IMG/VR virus record: IMGVR_UViG_3300032326_000080
Span: 1-48,135 of that record
From: a virus
Direction: 5' to 3' (one strand)
DNA length: 48,135 bases
Part shown: piece by piece, positions 41,572 through 47,779 of the stretch
Layout of the letters: each line of letters starts with the position of its first letter
Numbering within the stretch: position 1 is the stretch's first letter
The notes under the pieces: generated by a model
The model's database searches: none
Seen by the model: only the letters and a program-made list of their open reading frames with translations
What the model was told of the DNA's origin: nothing
Translations under genes and position numbers: made by a program

Positions 41572-43333
41572 TTTTAGTGACTTTATAGAAGCACTAGATG
41601 AAAGTCCTTTTTTAGAATTACCAGTAGATGTTAAAACATTTGTTATGAGTAAAGACTATTTAAATCAACCAGAGTTATCAGACTATCAATATACCCTCGT
41701 AGAGTGTATGAGTCAGATATATAAAGAAGAAGATGTTCAAAGATGGTTGGGTAAAGAAGAAGGAAAAGAACATTACAAAAAATATACTAAACAAGAAGTT
41801 ATTCTTATGTGTGGAAAGGGTAGTGGTAAAGATCATACTTCTACTATTGGTTGTGCTTATATTGTTTATAAACTATTATGTTTAAAAGATCCGTCAAGAT
41901 ATTTTGGTAAACCATCTAACGATGCTATAGATTTAATTAACGTAGCGGTAAACGCTCAGCAAGCAAAGAACGTATTCTTTAAAGGCTTTAAATCAAAGAT
42001 TGAAGGATCTCCTTGGTTTGCTGGAAAGTATGAAGCAAAAGCAGACAACATAGAATTTAATAAATCTATTACAGTTTATTCTGGACATTCTGAAAGAGAG
42101 TCTGCTGAAGGTTTAAACTTAATGCTTGCAGTTCTTGATGAAATTTCAGGGTTTGCAATGGAGGGTGCTGGTGGTAATGATCAAGGAAAGACCTCAGATA
42201 ACCTTTACAAGGCCTTTAGAGGGTCTGTAGACTCACGTTTTCCAGACTTTGGGAAAGTTATACTCCTATCATTCCCAAGATTTAAAGGTGACTTTATTTC
42301 TAAAAGATATGAAGATGTTGTTGCAGATAAACAAACAATAATTAGAAAGCATCAGTTTACAATTAATCCAACACTAAGCGAAGAAGATCCAAATAATAAG
42401 TTTGAAGTAGAGTGGGAAGAAGACCATATTGAGTCTTATAAGTACCCTGGAGTATTTGCTTTACGTAGGCCAACATGGGAAATGAATCCAACTAGAAAGA
42501 TAGAAGATTTTAAGTTAGCATTTTTTACAGATCCAGCAGATGCACTTATGCGATTTGCATGTATGCCAACAACTTCTTCAGATGCCTTCTTTAAATCAAG
42601 AGAAAAGATAGAAAAGGGTTTGTCAAATAGAAATCCATTAGATAGTGTAAGAAGATTTGATATTAACTTTAAGCCAAACCCAGATACTGTTTACTATGTT
42701 CATGCAGACTTAGCACAAAAACATGACAAGTGTGCTGTAGCAATCAGTCATGTTGACAAGTGGGTAAGTGTACAATCCTTTAATGACTATGAACAGATTG
42801 TTCCATTTGTTGTAGTAGACGCAATTGCTTGGTGGGAACCACATCGTGAAGGGCCAGTAGACTTAAGTGAAGTAAAAAACTGGATTATAGATTTGAGAAG
42901 ACAGGGATTTAATCTAGGGTTAGTCACCTTTGATCGTTGGCAATCATTTGATATACAACAAGAATTAAAACAGGTAGGAATAAAGACTGAAACCTTATCA
43001 GTAGCAAAGAAACATTATGAAGACTTAACTATGCTGTTCTATGAAGAAAGACTGATAGCACCTCACATAGATATATTGTTAGAAGAACTATTAGAACTTA
43101 GAATTATAGGAAATCGTGTAGACCATCCTAGAAAGAAGTCTAAAGATTTGGCTGACGCTATGTGTGGATCAGTTTATAACTCTATATCAAATACCGAAAG
43201 AAATAGAGTTAAAGAAATAGATATACATACTTGGTCTCAGGGCGGAACTGACTCAGACAATGCAGATGATTTTTTCCCAGACAAGATTAAAGGTAGTTCC
43301 CTAGATTGGAACGGAGGGTACCGACTTGTCTGA
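41558..43333 (+). CDS. Terminase large subunit
   Basis: 591 residues, TTG start backed by GAGGTG, overlapping the small subunit by 14 nt. The ATPase half shows Walker A as GKGSGKDH (Gly86-Lys91) and Walker B LMLAVLDE (Asp194, Glu195). The nuclease half has the RNase H-like Asp residues in YVHADLAQKHDKCAVAIS, GLVTFDRWQSFDIQQEL and KSKDLADAMCG. This powers DNA packaging into the head and cuts concatemers. Terminase far from the capsid genes, downstream of replication, is unusual in siphoviruses but would be ordinary if the genome is circularly permuted. Confidence 0.88.
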   Translation: MTTIDFSDFIEALDESPFLELPVDVKTFVMSKDYLNQPELSDYQYTLVECMSQIYKEEDVQRWLGKEEGKEHYKKYTKQEVILMCGKGSGKDHTSTIGCAYIVYKLLCLKDPSRYFGKPSNDAIDLINVAVNAQQAKNVFFKGFKSKIEGSPWFAGKYEAKADNIEFNKSITVYSGHSERESAEGLNLMLAVLDEISGFAMEGAGGNDQGKTSDNLYKAFRGSVDSRFPDFGKVILLSFPRFKGDFISKRYEDVVADKQTIIRKHQFTINPTLSEEDPNNKFEVEWEEDHIESYKYPGVFALRRPTWEMNPTRKIEDFKLAFFTDPADALMRFACMPTTSSDAFFKSREKIEKGLSNRNPLDSVRRFDINFKPNPDTVYYVHADLAQKHDKCAVAISHVDKWVSVQSFNDYEQIVPFVVVDAIAWWEPHREGPVDLSEVKNWIIDLRRQGFNLGLVTFDRWQSFDIQQELKQVGIKTETLSVAKKHYEDLTMLFYEERLIAPHIDILLEELLELRIIGNRVDHPRKKSKDLADAMCGSVYNSISNTERNRVKEIDIHTWSQGGTDSDNADDFFPDKIKGSSLDWNGGYRLV

Positions 43334-43691
43334 TGAAGAGTATGTAAATGAAGAAGATCTTTCAAACATTATTTTGCAGTTAATAGAGATGGGAGCATTA
43401 GAAATTAGAGGGTATGACTCTATTAGCAATCAATTTATATATAACTTAACACCTAAGTGCCAAGAAATAATGCCAGACCTATTTGAAGAGCATTTTAAGA
43501 TGGTCAATGAATTAGCATTTAGACTATGGTCAAAAGACATAATAGATTTAACCTTTGATAAAGATGGTACCCCAATGGTTATGCCTAAAGATATAGAATA
43601 TACAAGGTCTGTTATGTATACCCTGCCTGAAGAAGAAAGATTCTTTTTAGAAAATCTGTTACAAAAACGTGAAAAAGATATGAAAGAATAG
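43326..43691 (+). CDS. Hypothetical protein after terminase
   Basis: 121 residues, TTG start backed by GGAGGG at good spacing and overlapping the terminase by 8 nt. Acidic, helical, with NIILQLIEMGALEIRGYDSI resembling a winged-helix start, then HFKMVNELAFRLWSKDIIDLTFDKDGTPMVM and a Lys-rich tail. It may be packaging-linked by position. No family is recognised. Confidence 0.55.
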   Translation: MSDEEYVNEEDLSNIILQLIEMGALEIRGYDSISNQFIYNLTPKCQEIMPDLFEEHFKMVNELAFRLWSKDIIDLTFDKDGTPMVMPKDIEYTRSVMYTLPEEERFFLENLLQKREKDMKE

Positions 43692-43700
43692 TGATATAAT
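43692..43700 (+). promoter_or_regulatory. Extended -10 promoter, leaderless start at 43707
   Basis: TGATATAAT ends at 43700, exactly 7 nt before the A of the ATG at 43707; no Shine-Dalgarno or -35. Third case of this spacing. Confidence 0.6.
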
Positions 43701-43706
43701 TTTATT

Positions 43707-44630
43707 ATGCCTTACGATATTATAAGAAACGGTCCAGGATGCAATGGCGGCTATGCCGTAGTTGGACCATCAGGCGCCATAGGTTGTCACAAAACTAGAA
43801 GTTCTGCTATTAATCAACAACGTGCATTGTATGCAGCAGAAGCAAATAGTAAAAAAGTAGATGAAGTACAAGAGTGGGAAGGAAAGCCACTATACGATGA
43901 ATTGTCAGACGCAGAAAGAATGCTTGCAGATTCATTAATAAAATTAGCACAAGAGGCAGGACCCCTTGATAAAGCAGAAGGAATTTGGGTTGGGTATGTA
44001 GATGGTGCAAATAATGAAAATAATTCTATAGGAGTAAACTGTGGAAACTGTGCATTGCATAAATCATCTGTAGCATGTCTCATATTAGATATGCCAATTG
44101 AAGAAGAGGGTGCTTGCAGATTTGCAGTAATTCCAGATGGTTATGTTACCCAAGGAAACACCTCAGATAATGACATGGATGATATGGAAAGTTCCATGGA
44201 CATGGAAGACGAAATGTCTAAAAGATCTTTAGAAGATTTAGATTTAAGACCAACAGAGTCGATGGCAAATAATGCTCGTAGAGGTTTAGAATTAAGAAGA
44301 AAATTTGGTCGTGGTGGTACTGCAGTTGGAGTTGCTCGTGCTCGTGATCTTATGAATAGAAATAAATTAAGTCCAAGTACAGTACTAAGAATGTATTCTT
44401 TCTTTTCTCGTCATGAAGTAGACAAACAAGGTAAAGATTTTAACAACTCAGAAAGACCATCTAATGGAAAAATTGCATGGCTTCTATGGGGTGGAGATTC
44501 AGGATATGCATGGGCTAAATCAAAAAGAAATGCAATTATGAATATTAGATCACAAAAATCTGACGGTATGTGGATAGATTCTCCATTTAGTTTACAAAAG
44601 TATATTGACAAATCAGACTACGACCTGTAG
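43707..44630 (+). CDS. Protein with Cys cluster and conserved phage C-terminal domain
   Basis: 307 residues. N terminus NGPGCNGGYAVVGPSGAIGCHKTR is followed by a Cys cluster (CGNCALH, then ACLILD and ACRFAVIP, residues about 112-138) resembling a HiPIP/zinc-type fold. The C-terminal domain (residues about 190-285: RPTESMANNARRGLELRRKFGRG, GVARARDLMNRNKLSPSTVLRM, SFFSRHEVDKQGKDF, then IAWLLWGGDSGYAWA) is a widely occurring phage domain often next to portal or terminase. It may be a structural or maturation factor. Read from a probable leaderless mRNA. The function is unknown. Confidence 0.6.
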   Translation: MPYDIIRNGPGCNGGYAVVGPSGAIGCHKTRSSAINQQRALYAAEANSKKVDEVQEWEGKPLYDELSDAERMLADSLIKLAQEAGPLDKAEGIWVGYVDGANNENNSIGVNCGNCALHKSSVACLILDMPIEEEGACRFAVIPDGYVTQGNTSDNDMDDMESSMDMEDEMSKRSLEDLDLRPTESMANNARRGLELRRKFGRGGTAVGVARARDLMNRNKLSPSTVLRMYSFFSRHEVDKQGKDFNNSERPSNGKIAWLLWGGDSGYAWAKSKRNAIMNIRSQKSDGMWIDSPFSLQKYIDKSDYDL

Positions 44631-44642
44631 AATATATATAAT
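44615..44642 (+). promoter_or_regulatory. Consensus promoter TTGACA-N16-TATAAT
   Basis: TTGACA (44615-44620), 16-nt spacer, TATAAT (44637-44642), the best match to a housekeeping sigma promoter in the window, inside the end of the preceding gene. It drives 44657 with AAAGGGA in the leader. Confidence 0.7.
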
Positions 44643-44656
44643 AGAAAGGGACCGTG

Positions 44657-44818
44657 ATGAATAGTGAAGAATCTACTGAGATTTTACAATCTTTGCTTCA
44701 GTATTATCGCTCTAAATGCTCTCAACTTGAATATGAATTTTTATCATACAAGATCATATCAGAAAGAGAACTTTCAAAATTTAGAGAAAAGTCTGTTTCA
44801 AAAGATAAAAAAGAATAA
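44657..44818 (+). CDS. Small helical protein (53 aa)
   Basis: ATG at 44657, AAAGGGA upstream and a strong promoter 15 nt before. Reads MNSEESTEILQSLLQYYRSKCSQLEYEFL and a Lys/Glu-rich end, a coiled-coil-like pattern. A longer open frame from the GTG at 44664 crosses the same bases in another frame but has no ribosome site, so its first 56 codons are judged spurious. The function is unknown. Confidence 0.65.
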   Translation: MNSEESTEILQSLLQYYRSKCSQLEYEFLSYKIISERELSKFREKSVSKDKKE

Positions 44819-44831
44819 AAAGTTTTCTCAA

Positions 44832-45044
44832 ATGCATAAACTTTTAAATAAAGATAGTGTTGATGTTGCTATCGTTGATAAAAATGCTTATTGGGTACAT
44901 AATAATACTTTTTATGTAGCAGAAATAAATGATTTAGGCGAAATAGATACAGATAATGCAAAGAAGATAGATGTATTTTCATTATCAAATAAAGAAGCAA
45001 AAAACTTACTAAAGATCCTAGACTCACTTACAGAAAGAAACTAA
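44832..45044 (+). CDS. Small hypothetical protein (70 aa)
   Basis: ATG at 44832, 14 nt after the previous stop. Reads MHKLLNKDSVDVAIVDKNAYWVHNNTFYVAEINDLGEIDTDN with alternating beta strands and an acidic loop, then a Lys-rich helix. No domain recognised. A longer form from 44664 is possible but less likely. It is part of the accessory cluster with SLOG and WhiB genes. Confidence 0.6.
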   Translation: MHKLLNKDSVDVAIVDKNAYWVHNNTFYVAEINDLGEIDTDNAKKIDVFSLSNKEAKNLLKILDSLTERN

Positions 45045-45045
45045 A

Positions 45046-45393
45046 ATGGTTATTGCCGTAGAAGGGACTAAGTCCTTTTCTGATTACGATATATTTATGA
45101 GAGCAATGGGAATTGCTTTATCTAATAATACTGAGTCTGAAATAACGATATGGTCTGCTGGCCCTCATACTATAAATAGTTTTACTGCTGCATTTTGTAA
45201 TTCATCAGAAAACTTTTTAAAGCAAAAGGGTTTTAAGATTAAGTTCTCAAAAGCACCAACATTTTGGGTAGCAGATAATTTATCTTATGTTGACTACTTT
45301 GCCTTTTTTAGTGCACCTAAAGAATCTTTGTCAAGACTTGCCCAACAAGCAGAACTACTAGAGAGTTGTGAACTTGGAATTTTTAGATATTAG
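45046..45393 (+). CDS. SLOG-like (YspA/DUF2493-type) protein, degenerate
   Basis: 115 residues. VIAVEGTKSFSDYDIFMRAMGIAL parallels the GSRxFxDYxxF opening of YspA-type SLOG proteins, a Rossmann-like family that binds nucleotide-derived ligands. The second half follows the fold (EITIWSAGPHTINSFTAAFCN, then WVADNLSYVDYFAFFSAP) but the glycine-rich ligand loop (GGAxGAD in relatives) is changed to SAGPHTINSF. It may bind a nucleotide differently or be structural. It overlaps the membrane protein gene by 26 nt, so the two are likely made together. Confidence 0.5.
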   Translation: MVIAVEGTKSFSDYDIFMRAMGIALSNNTESEITIWSAGPHTINSFTAAFCNSSENFLKQKGFKIKFSKAPTFWVADNLSYVDYFAFFSAPKESLSRLAQQAELLESCELGIFRY

Positions 45394-45676
45394 TCTTAAT
45401 ACTTGGTCGATAATAATATTGTTTACACAAATTATATTCTTTACCTGTATGAGCCTAGCAGTTTTTGGGGGTAGAGGAAATATACTACTATTTTCTTCTA
45501 TAGTAACATCATTCATACTTAGTCAAATAACACTATTTGCATATGGACTTGTTACAAAGCAATTAGGATTTATATTAATACCTGTATATCAAATATTCTT
45601 AGTTATGATTACATACATATATATAAATAATTCAAGTGTAGAATTAATGGAGGAAATAGAATATGATAGTGAATAG
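45368..45676 (+). CDS. Small membrane protein (3 TM)
   Basis: 102 residues, GTG start. Three hydrophobic segments at about residues 11-33, 38-60 and 65-87 (WSIIILFTQIIFF; ILLFSSIVTSFILSQITLFAYG; ILIPVYQIFLVMITYIYI) with an acidic C-terminal tail. It overlaps the SLOG gene by 26 nt. Possible roles: a holin partner of the endolysin at 47294, a superinfection-exclusion factor, or a transporter-like protein; the number of segments and small size suit a holin but do not prove it. Confidence 0.6.
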   Translation: MNLEFLDISLNTWSIIILFTQIIFFTCMSLAVFGGRGNILLFSSIVTSFILSQITLFAYGLVTKQLGFILIPVYQIFLVMITYIYINNSSVELMEEIEYDSE

Positions 45677-45884
45677 TTTTGATAAAATGGAGTCAATAGT
45701 AAAGTCTAATCCTAATTTTGAATGGGATAATTGGACAGTTGTAATTTATACAGATGATGATGGATACTATAATAAAAATGGTATATTTAAAGATAATAAA
45801 TGGATGACTAAATATAAATTTGAAATGATAGATCACGGTGTATGGAATATTCCAGATAGGTTCTTGGCATATGTACAAGTTTAA
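45663..45884 (+). CDS. Hypothetical protein (73 aa)
   Basis: Has GGAGGAA just upstream of the ATG and overlaps the membrane protein gene by 14 nt. Acidic, with ESIVKSNPNFEWDNWTVVIYTDDDGYYNKNG and a KWMTKYKFEMIDHGVWNIPDRF segment, probably a small beta-sheet fold. No family recognised. Confidence 0.6.
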   Translation: MIVNSFDKMESIVKSNPNFEWDNWTVVIYTDDDGYYNKNGIFKDNKWMTKYKFEMIDHGVWNIPDRFLAYVQV

Positions 45885-46152
45885 CGATAAGGCTTTATGT
45901 TTAAATATGGATACAAATTTATTTTTTGATAAGTATGAAGAAAATAAAAATGTTGCAAAAACTGTTGATTCTTTATGTGTTAGTTGTCCAGCACAAAGAC
46001 AGTGCCTTGCGTATGCCGTTAGCAATCAAGAATGGGGTGTGTGGGGCGGAATATACTTTGAGGGTGGAAAAATATCTAAAGAGTTTAACTCACATAAAAC
46101 AAAAGAGGACTGGTTTAATACCTGGTCTGGTGCAGTAATAGAGAGTTCATAA
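45871..46152 (+). CDS. WhiB-family Fe-S regulator
   Basis: 93 residues from the ATG at 45871, overlapping the previous gene by 14 nt; an in-frame GTG at 45838 would add 11 residues. It shows the full WhiB pattern: Cys10, then CVSCPAQRQC (Cys36, Cys39, Cys45) binding a [4Fe-4S] cluster, followed by the GVWGG turn at 56-60 and a basic tail. WhiB proteins occur only in Actinobacteria and their phages, giving the host clue. They usually act with sigma factor at -10-type promoters; this one could control the -35-less promoters seen in the window. That link is speculative. Confidence 0.85.
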   Translation: MYKFNDKALCLNMDTNLFFDKYEENKNVAKTVDSLCVSCPAQRQCLAYAVSNQEWGVWGGIYFEGGKISKEFNSHKTKEDWFNTWSGAVIESS

Positions 46153-46397
46153 TGTATACAGATCAAATGAAAAAAGCGGTAAGAACATTCAAGGTTCCAA
46201 AAGAATTTAAGATAGATATACTTGACTACGATGCCTTTCTTACGATACAATTCTATGAGAGTCAGTGGAGACATTACACTGATGCAGAAAGATTTCAGTG
46301 CATTCAATACCTACAAAAGGTAAAGGGTGCTTTGGAAAAACTAGGAGCAAGGGTTGCTTTTGATCCTATTCTAGATGTAACATACAAAAATAAATAA
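46152..46397 (+). CDS. Hypothetical protein (81 aa)
   Basis: ATG overlaps the WhiB stop as TAATG. Basic N terminus (KKAVRTFKVPKEFKIDI), then WRHYTDAERFQCIQYLQKVKGALEKLG as a long helix and a short end strand. Conserved as a neighbour of WhiB and SSB only by this context. No domain recognised. Confidence 0.55.
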   Translation: MYTDQMKKAVRTFKVPKEFKIDILDYDAFLTIQFYESQWRHYTDAERFQCIQYLQKVKGALEKLGARVAFDPILDVTYKNK

Positions 46398-46420
46398 TCA
46401 GAGAAGAGAGAAGGTAAGAT

Positions 46421-46843
46421 ATGCCAGCAGTAACAACTATTGTGGGTAATCTAGTAAGAGATCCAGAGTCAAAAGAGTTTGGACCAGATAAAAATGTAAC
46501 AAATATTCGTGTTGCATGTACAGACCGTATGCCAGATGGCAAGGGCGGCTGGAAAGATGGAGATACAGCATTTTATAATGTATCTGCATGGAGAAGTCTT
46601 GGAAAATATATGGCTTCCTCACTTAAAAAGGGCGATAAAGTTATCGTTCAGGGTAAAATTAAATACCATGAATTTAAAAAGAGTGATGGTACTAATGGAC
46701 ATGCTTATGAAATTGAAGCAAGTGATGTTGGTCTTGCACTTTATTCTAAAACAGCAAAAAAAGATGGATCTAGCAATCCTTGGGACACATCTTCAAACAC
46801 AACAACAGTAAATACCTCTAATGAACCAGATCCCTGGTTGTAA
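46421..46843 (+). CDS. ssb: Single-stranded DNA-binding protein (OB fold)
   Basis: 140 residues. TIVGNLVRDPESKEF, then NIRVACTDRMPDG, FYNVSAWRSLGKYMASSLKKGDKVIVQGKI and YEIEASDVGL match the bacterial SSB OB fold, including the usual WRSLG and KGDxVxVxG elements. The tail is short (EPDPWL) instead of the bacterial DDDIPF, so interaction with host SSB partners may be weak or phage-specific. A second, zinc-type binding protein exists at 33149. A promoter/hairpin follows. Confidence 0.82.
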   Translation: MPAVTTIVGNLVRDPESKEFGPDKNVTNIRVACTDRMPDGKGGWKDGDTAFYNVSAWRSLGKYMASSLKKGDKVIVQGKIKYHEFKKSDGTNGHAYEIEASDVGLALYSKTAKKDGSSNPWDTSSNTTTVNTSNEPDPWL

Positions 46844-46851
46844 TTAGATAG

Positions 46852-46857
46852 TATAAT
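46852..46857 (+). promoter_or_regulatory. -10 promoter overlapping terminator region
   Basis: TATAAT in TAGTATAATT. The predicted +1 (about 46864) falls inside the left arm of the following hairpin. No -35 at 17 nt. Confidence 0.4.
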
Positions 46858-46859
46858 TG

Positions 46860-46894
46860 TAGAGGGTAGAGAAATCTGCCCTCTATTTTATTTA
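46860..46894 (+). terminator. Strong intrinsic terminator with GAAA loop
   Basis: TAGAGGGTAGA (46860-46870) pairs with TCTGCCCTCTA (46875-46885), 11 bp with one wobble, closed by a GAAA tetraloop and followed by TTTTATTTA. It ends the SSB transcript. Confidence 0.8.
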
Positions 46895-46907
46895 CTAGGA
46901 GACAATA

Positions 46908-47294
46908 ATGGGAATGTATGTTCAATGGAAAGACGATAAAGTAAAACAATCATTTAAACCTAAAAAATGGCAACCAATGATATTAAATGGAAAAGATGCA
47001 ATTGTTCCAACAGAAGAAGGTCATTGCTTTTGGGAAGCACAACTACATTTAACTCTACCAAAAACAGGTAGACCAACGTATGTAAAGATGAATTACTCAA
47101 GAGACTATAAAGGCAAAAACGACACTACTGGAACAAATACATATGCTATTCCTGCTGACGTTGAATCCGTACAATTTACACTCTCATGGTACTTTAATGC
47201 TAATCCAAGCACACCAATTTCTTGCATGGTTTATCATAATGGATCAACAGACATTGTTTCTGAAATAAGACAATTTAAAGGACTGATATTATAA
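46908..47294 (+). CDS. Beta-rich protein before endolysin
   Basis: 128 residues, AGGAGA upstream. Reads MYVQWKDDKVKQSFKPKKWQPMILNGKDAIVPTEEGHCFWEAQLHLTLPKTGRPTYVKMNYSRDY, then a late WYFNANPSTPISCMVYHN. A compact beta-sandwich is likely. It is translated immediately before the M23 endolysin (TAATG), so it may be a wall-binding partner of the lytic enzyme, or a virion protein. No family recognised. Confidence 0.5.
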   Translation: MGMYVQWKDDKVKQSFKPKKWQPMILNGKDAIVPTEEGHCFWEAQLHLTLPKTGRPTYVKMNYSRDYKGKNDTTGTNTYAIPADVESVQFTLSWYFNANPSTPISCMVYHNGSTDIVSEIRQFKGLIL

Positions 47295-47683
47295 TGGCAT
47301 CACCAATCAAAGATGGAAAAATTACAACAGCATACAAAAAACTAGGTAAGATGTGGTCAAAAGGCTATCATACTGGGGTCGACTATGCATGTAAAACAGG
47401 CACACCAATACTTGCAGTTGCAGATGGAAAAATTGAACCAGCAAACTGGGGCAAATCATATGGAACTCAAGCAGTGCAGAAAGTTGAAGGCGGATGGGTA
47501 ATTTATGCACATCTTTCTAAACTAGATGTAAAGCCTGGAGACAAAGTAACCAAAGGACAAGCAATTGGATTAAGTGGAAACACAGGAAACTCTTCTGGCC
47601 CACACTTACATTTTGAAATGCGTGACAACATTCGTTGGTCAGCAGGAAAAGATATAGATCCAACAGCAATTCTTAACTCATAA
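47294..47683 (+). CDS. M23-family endolysin (LytM-like)
   Basis: 129 residues, start in a TAATG overlap. A single M23 metalloendopeptidase domain: HTGVD (His26, Asp30), YAHLS (His73) and GPHLHFE (His104, His106) give the zinc-binding and catalytic residues of LytM-type enzymes that cut peptide cross-links of peptidoglycan. No signal peptide and no separate cell-wall-binding domain are seen, which is short for an endolysin; the preceding gene may supply binding. It would lyse the host with a holin, possibly the membrane protein at 45368. Confidence 0.82.
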   Translation: MASPIKDGKITTAYKKLGKMWSKGYHTGVDYACKTGTPILAVADGKIEPANWGKSYGTQAVQKVEGGWVIYAHLSKLDVKPGDKVTKGQAIGLSGNTGNSSGPHLHFEMRDNIRWSAGKDIDPTAILNS

Positions 47684-47689
47684 TACATA

Positions 47690-47709
47690 ACTTTATTTAA
47701 TAATAAAGT
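47690..47709 (+). repeat. Perfect inverted repeat overlapping a -10 box
   Basis: ACTTTATT (47690-47697) and AATAAAGT (47702-47709) around TAAT. Its right arm ends on the first base of TATAAT (47709-47714). It could be an operator or an AT-rich terminator for the endolysin. Confidence 0.5.
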
Positions 47710-47714
47710 ATAAT
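47709..47714 (+). promoter_or_regulatory. -10 promoter before secreted-protein gene
   Basis: TATAAT with +1 near 47721; an AGGCA-TATAT-TGCCT hairpin (47721-47735) would begin the leader, then GGAG. Confidence 0.4.
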
Positions 47715-47779
47715 GTAATTAGGCATATATTGCCTTGGAGTGAAAAAAGGTTAAAAATAAAAGACTTAAAATAAGAGCA

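Noticed and set aside
44664-44831. N-terminal extension of the 70-aa gene from GTG
   Set aside because: It covers the promoter-supported 53-aa gene in another frame and has no ribosome site.
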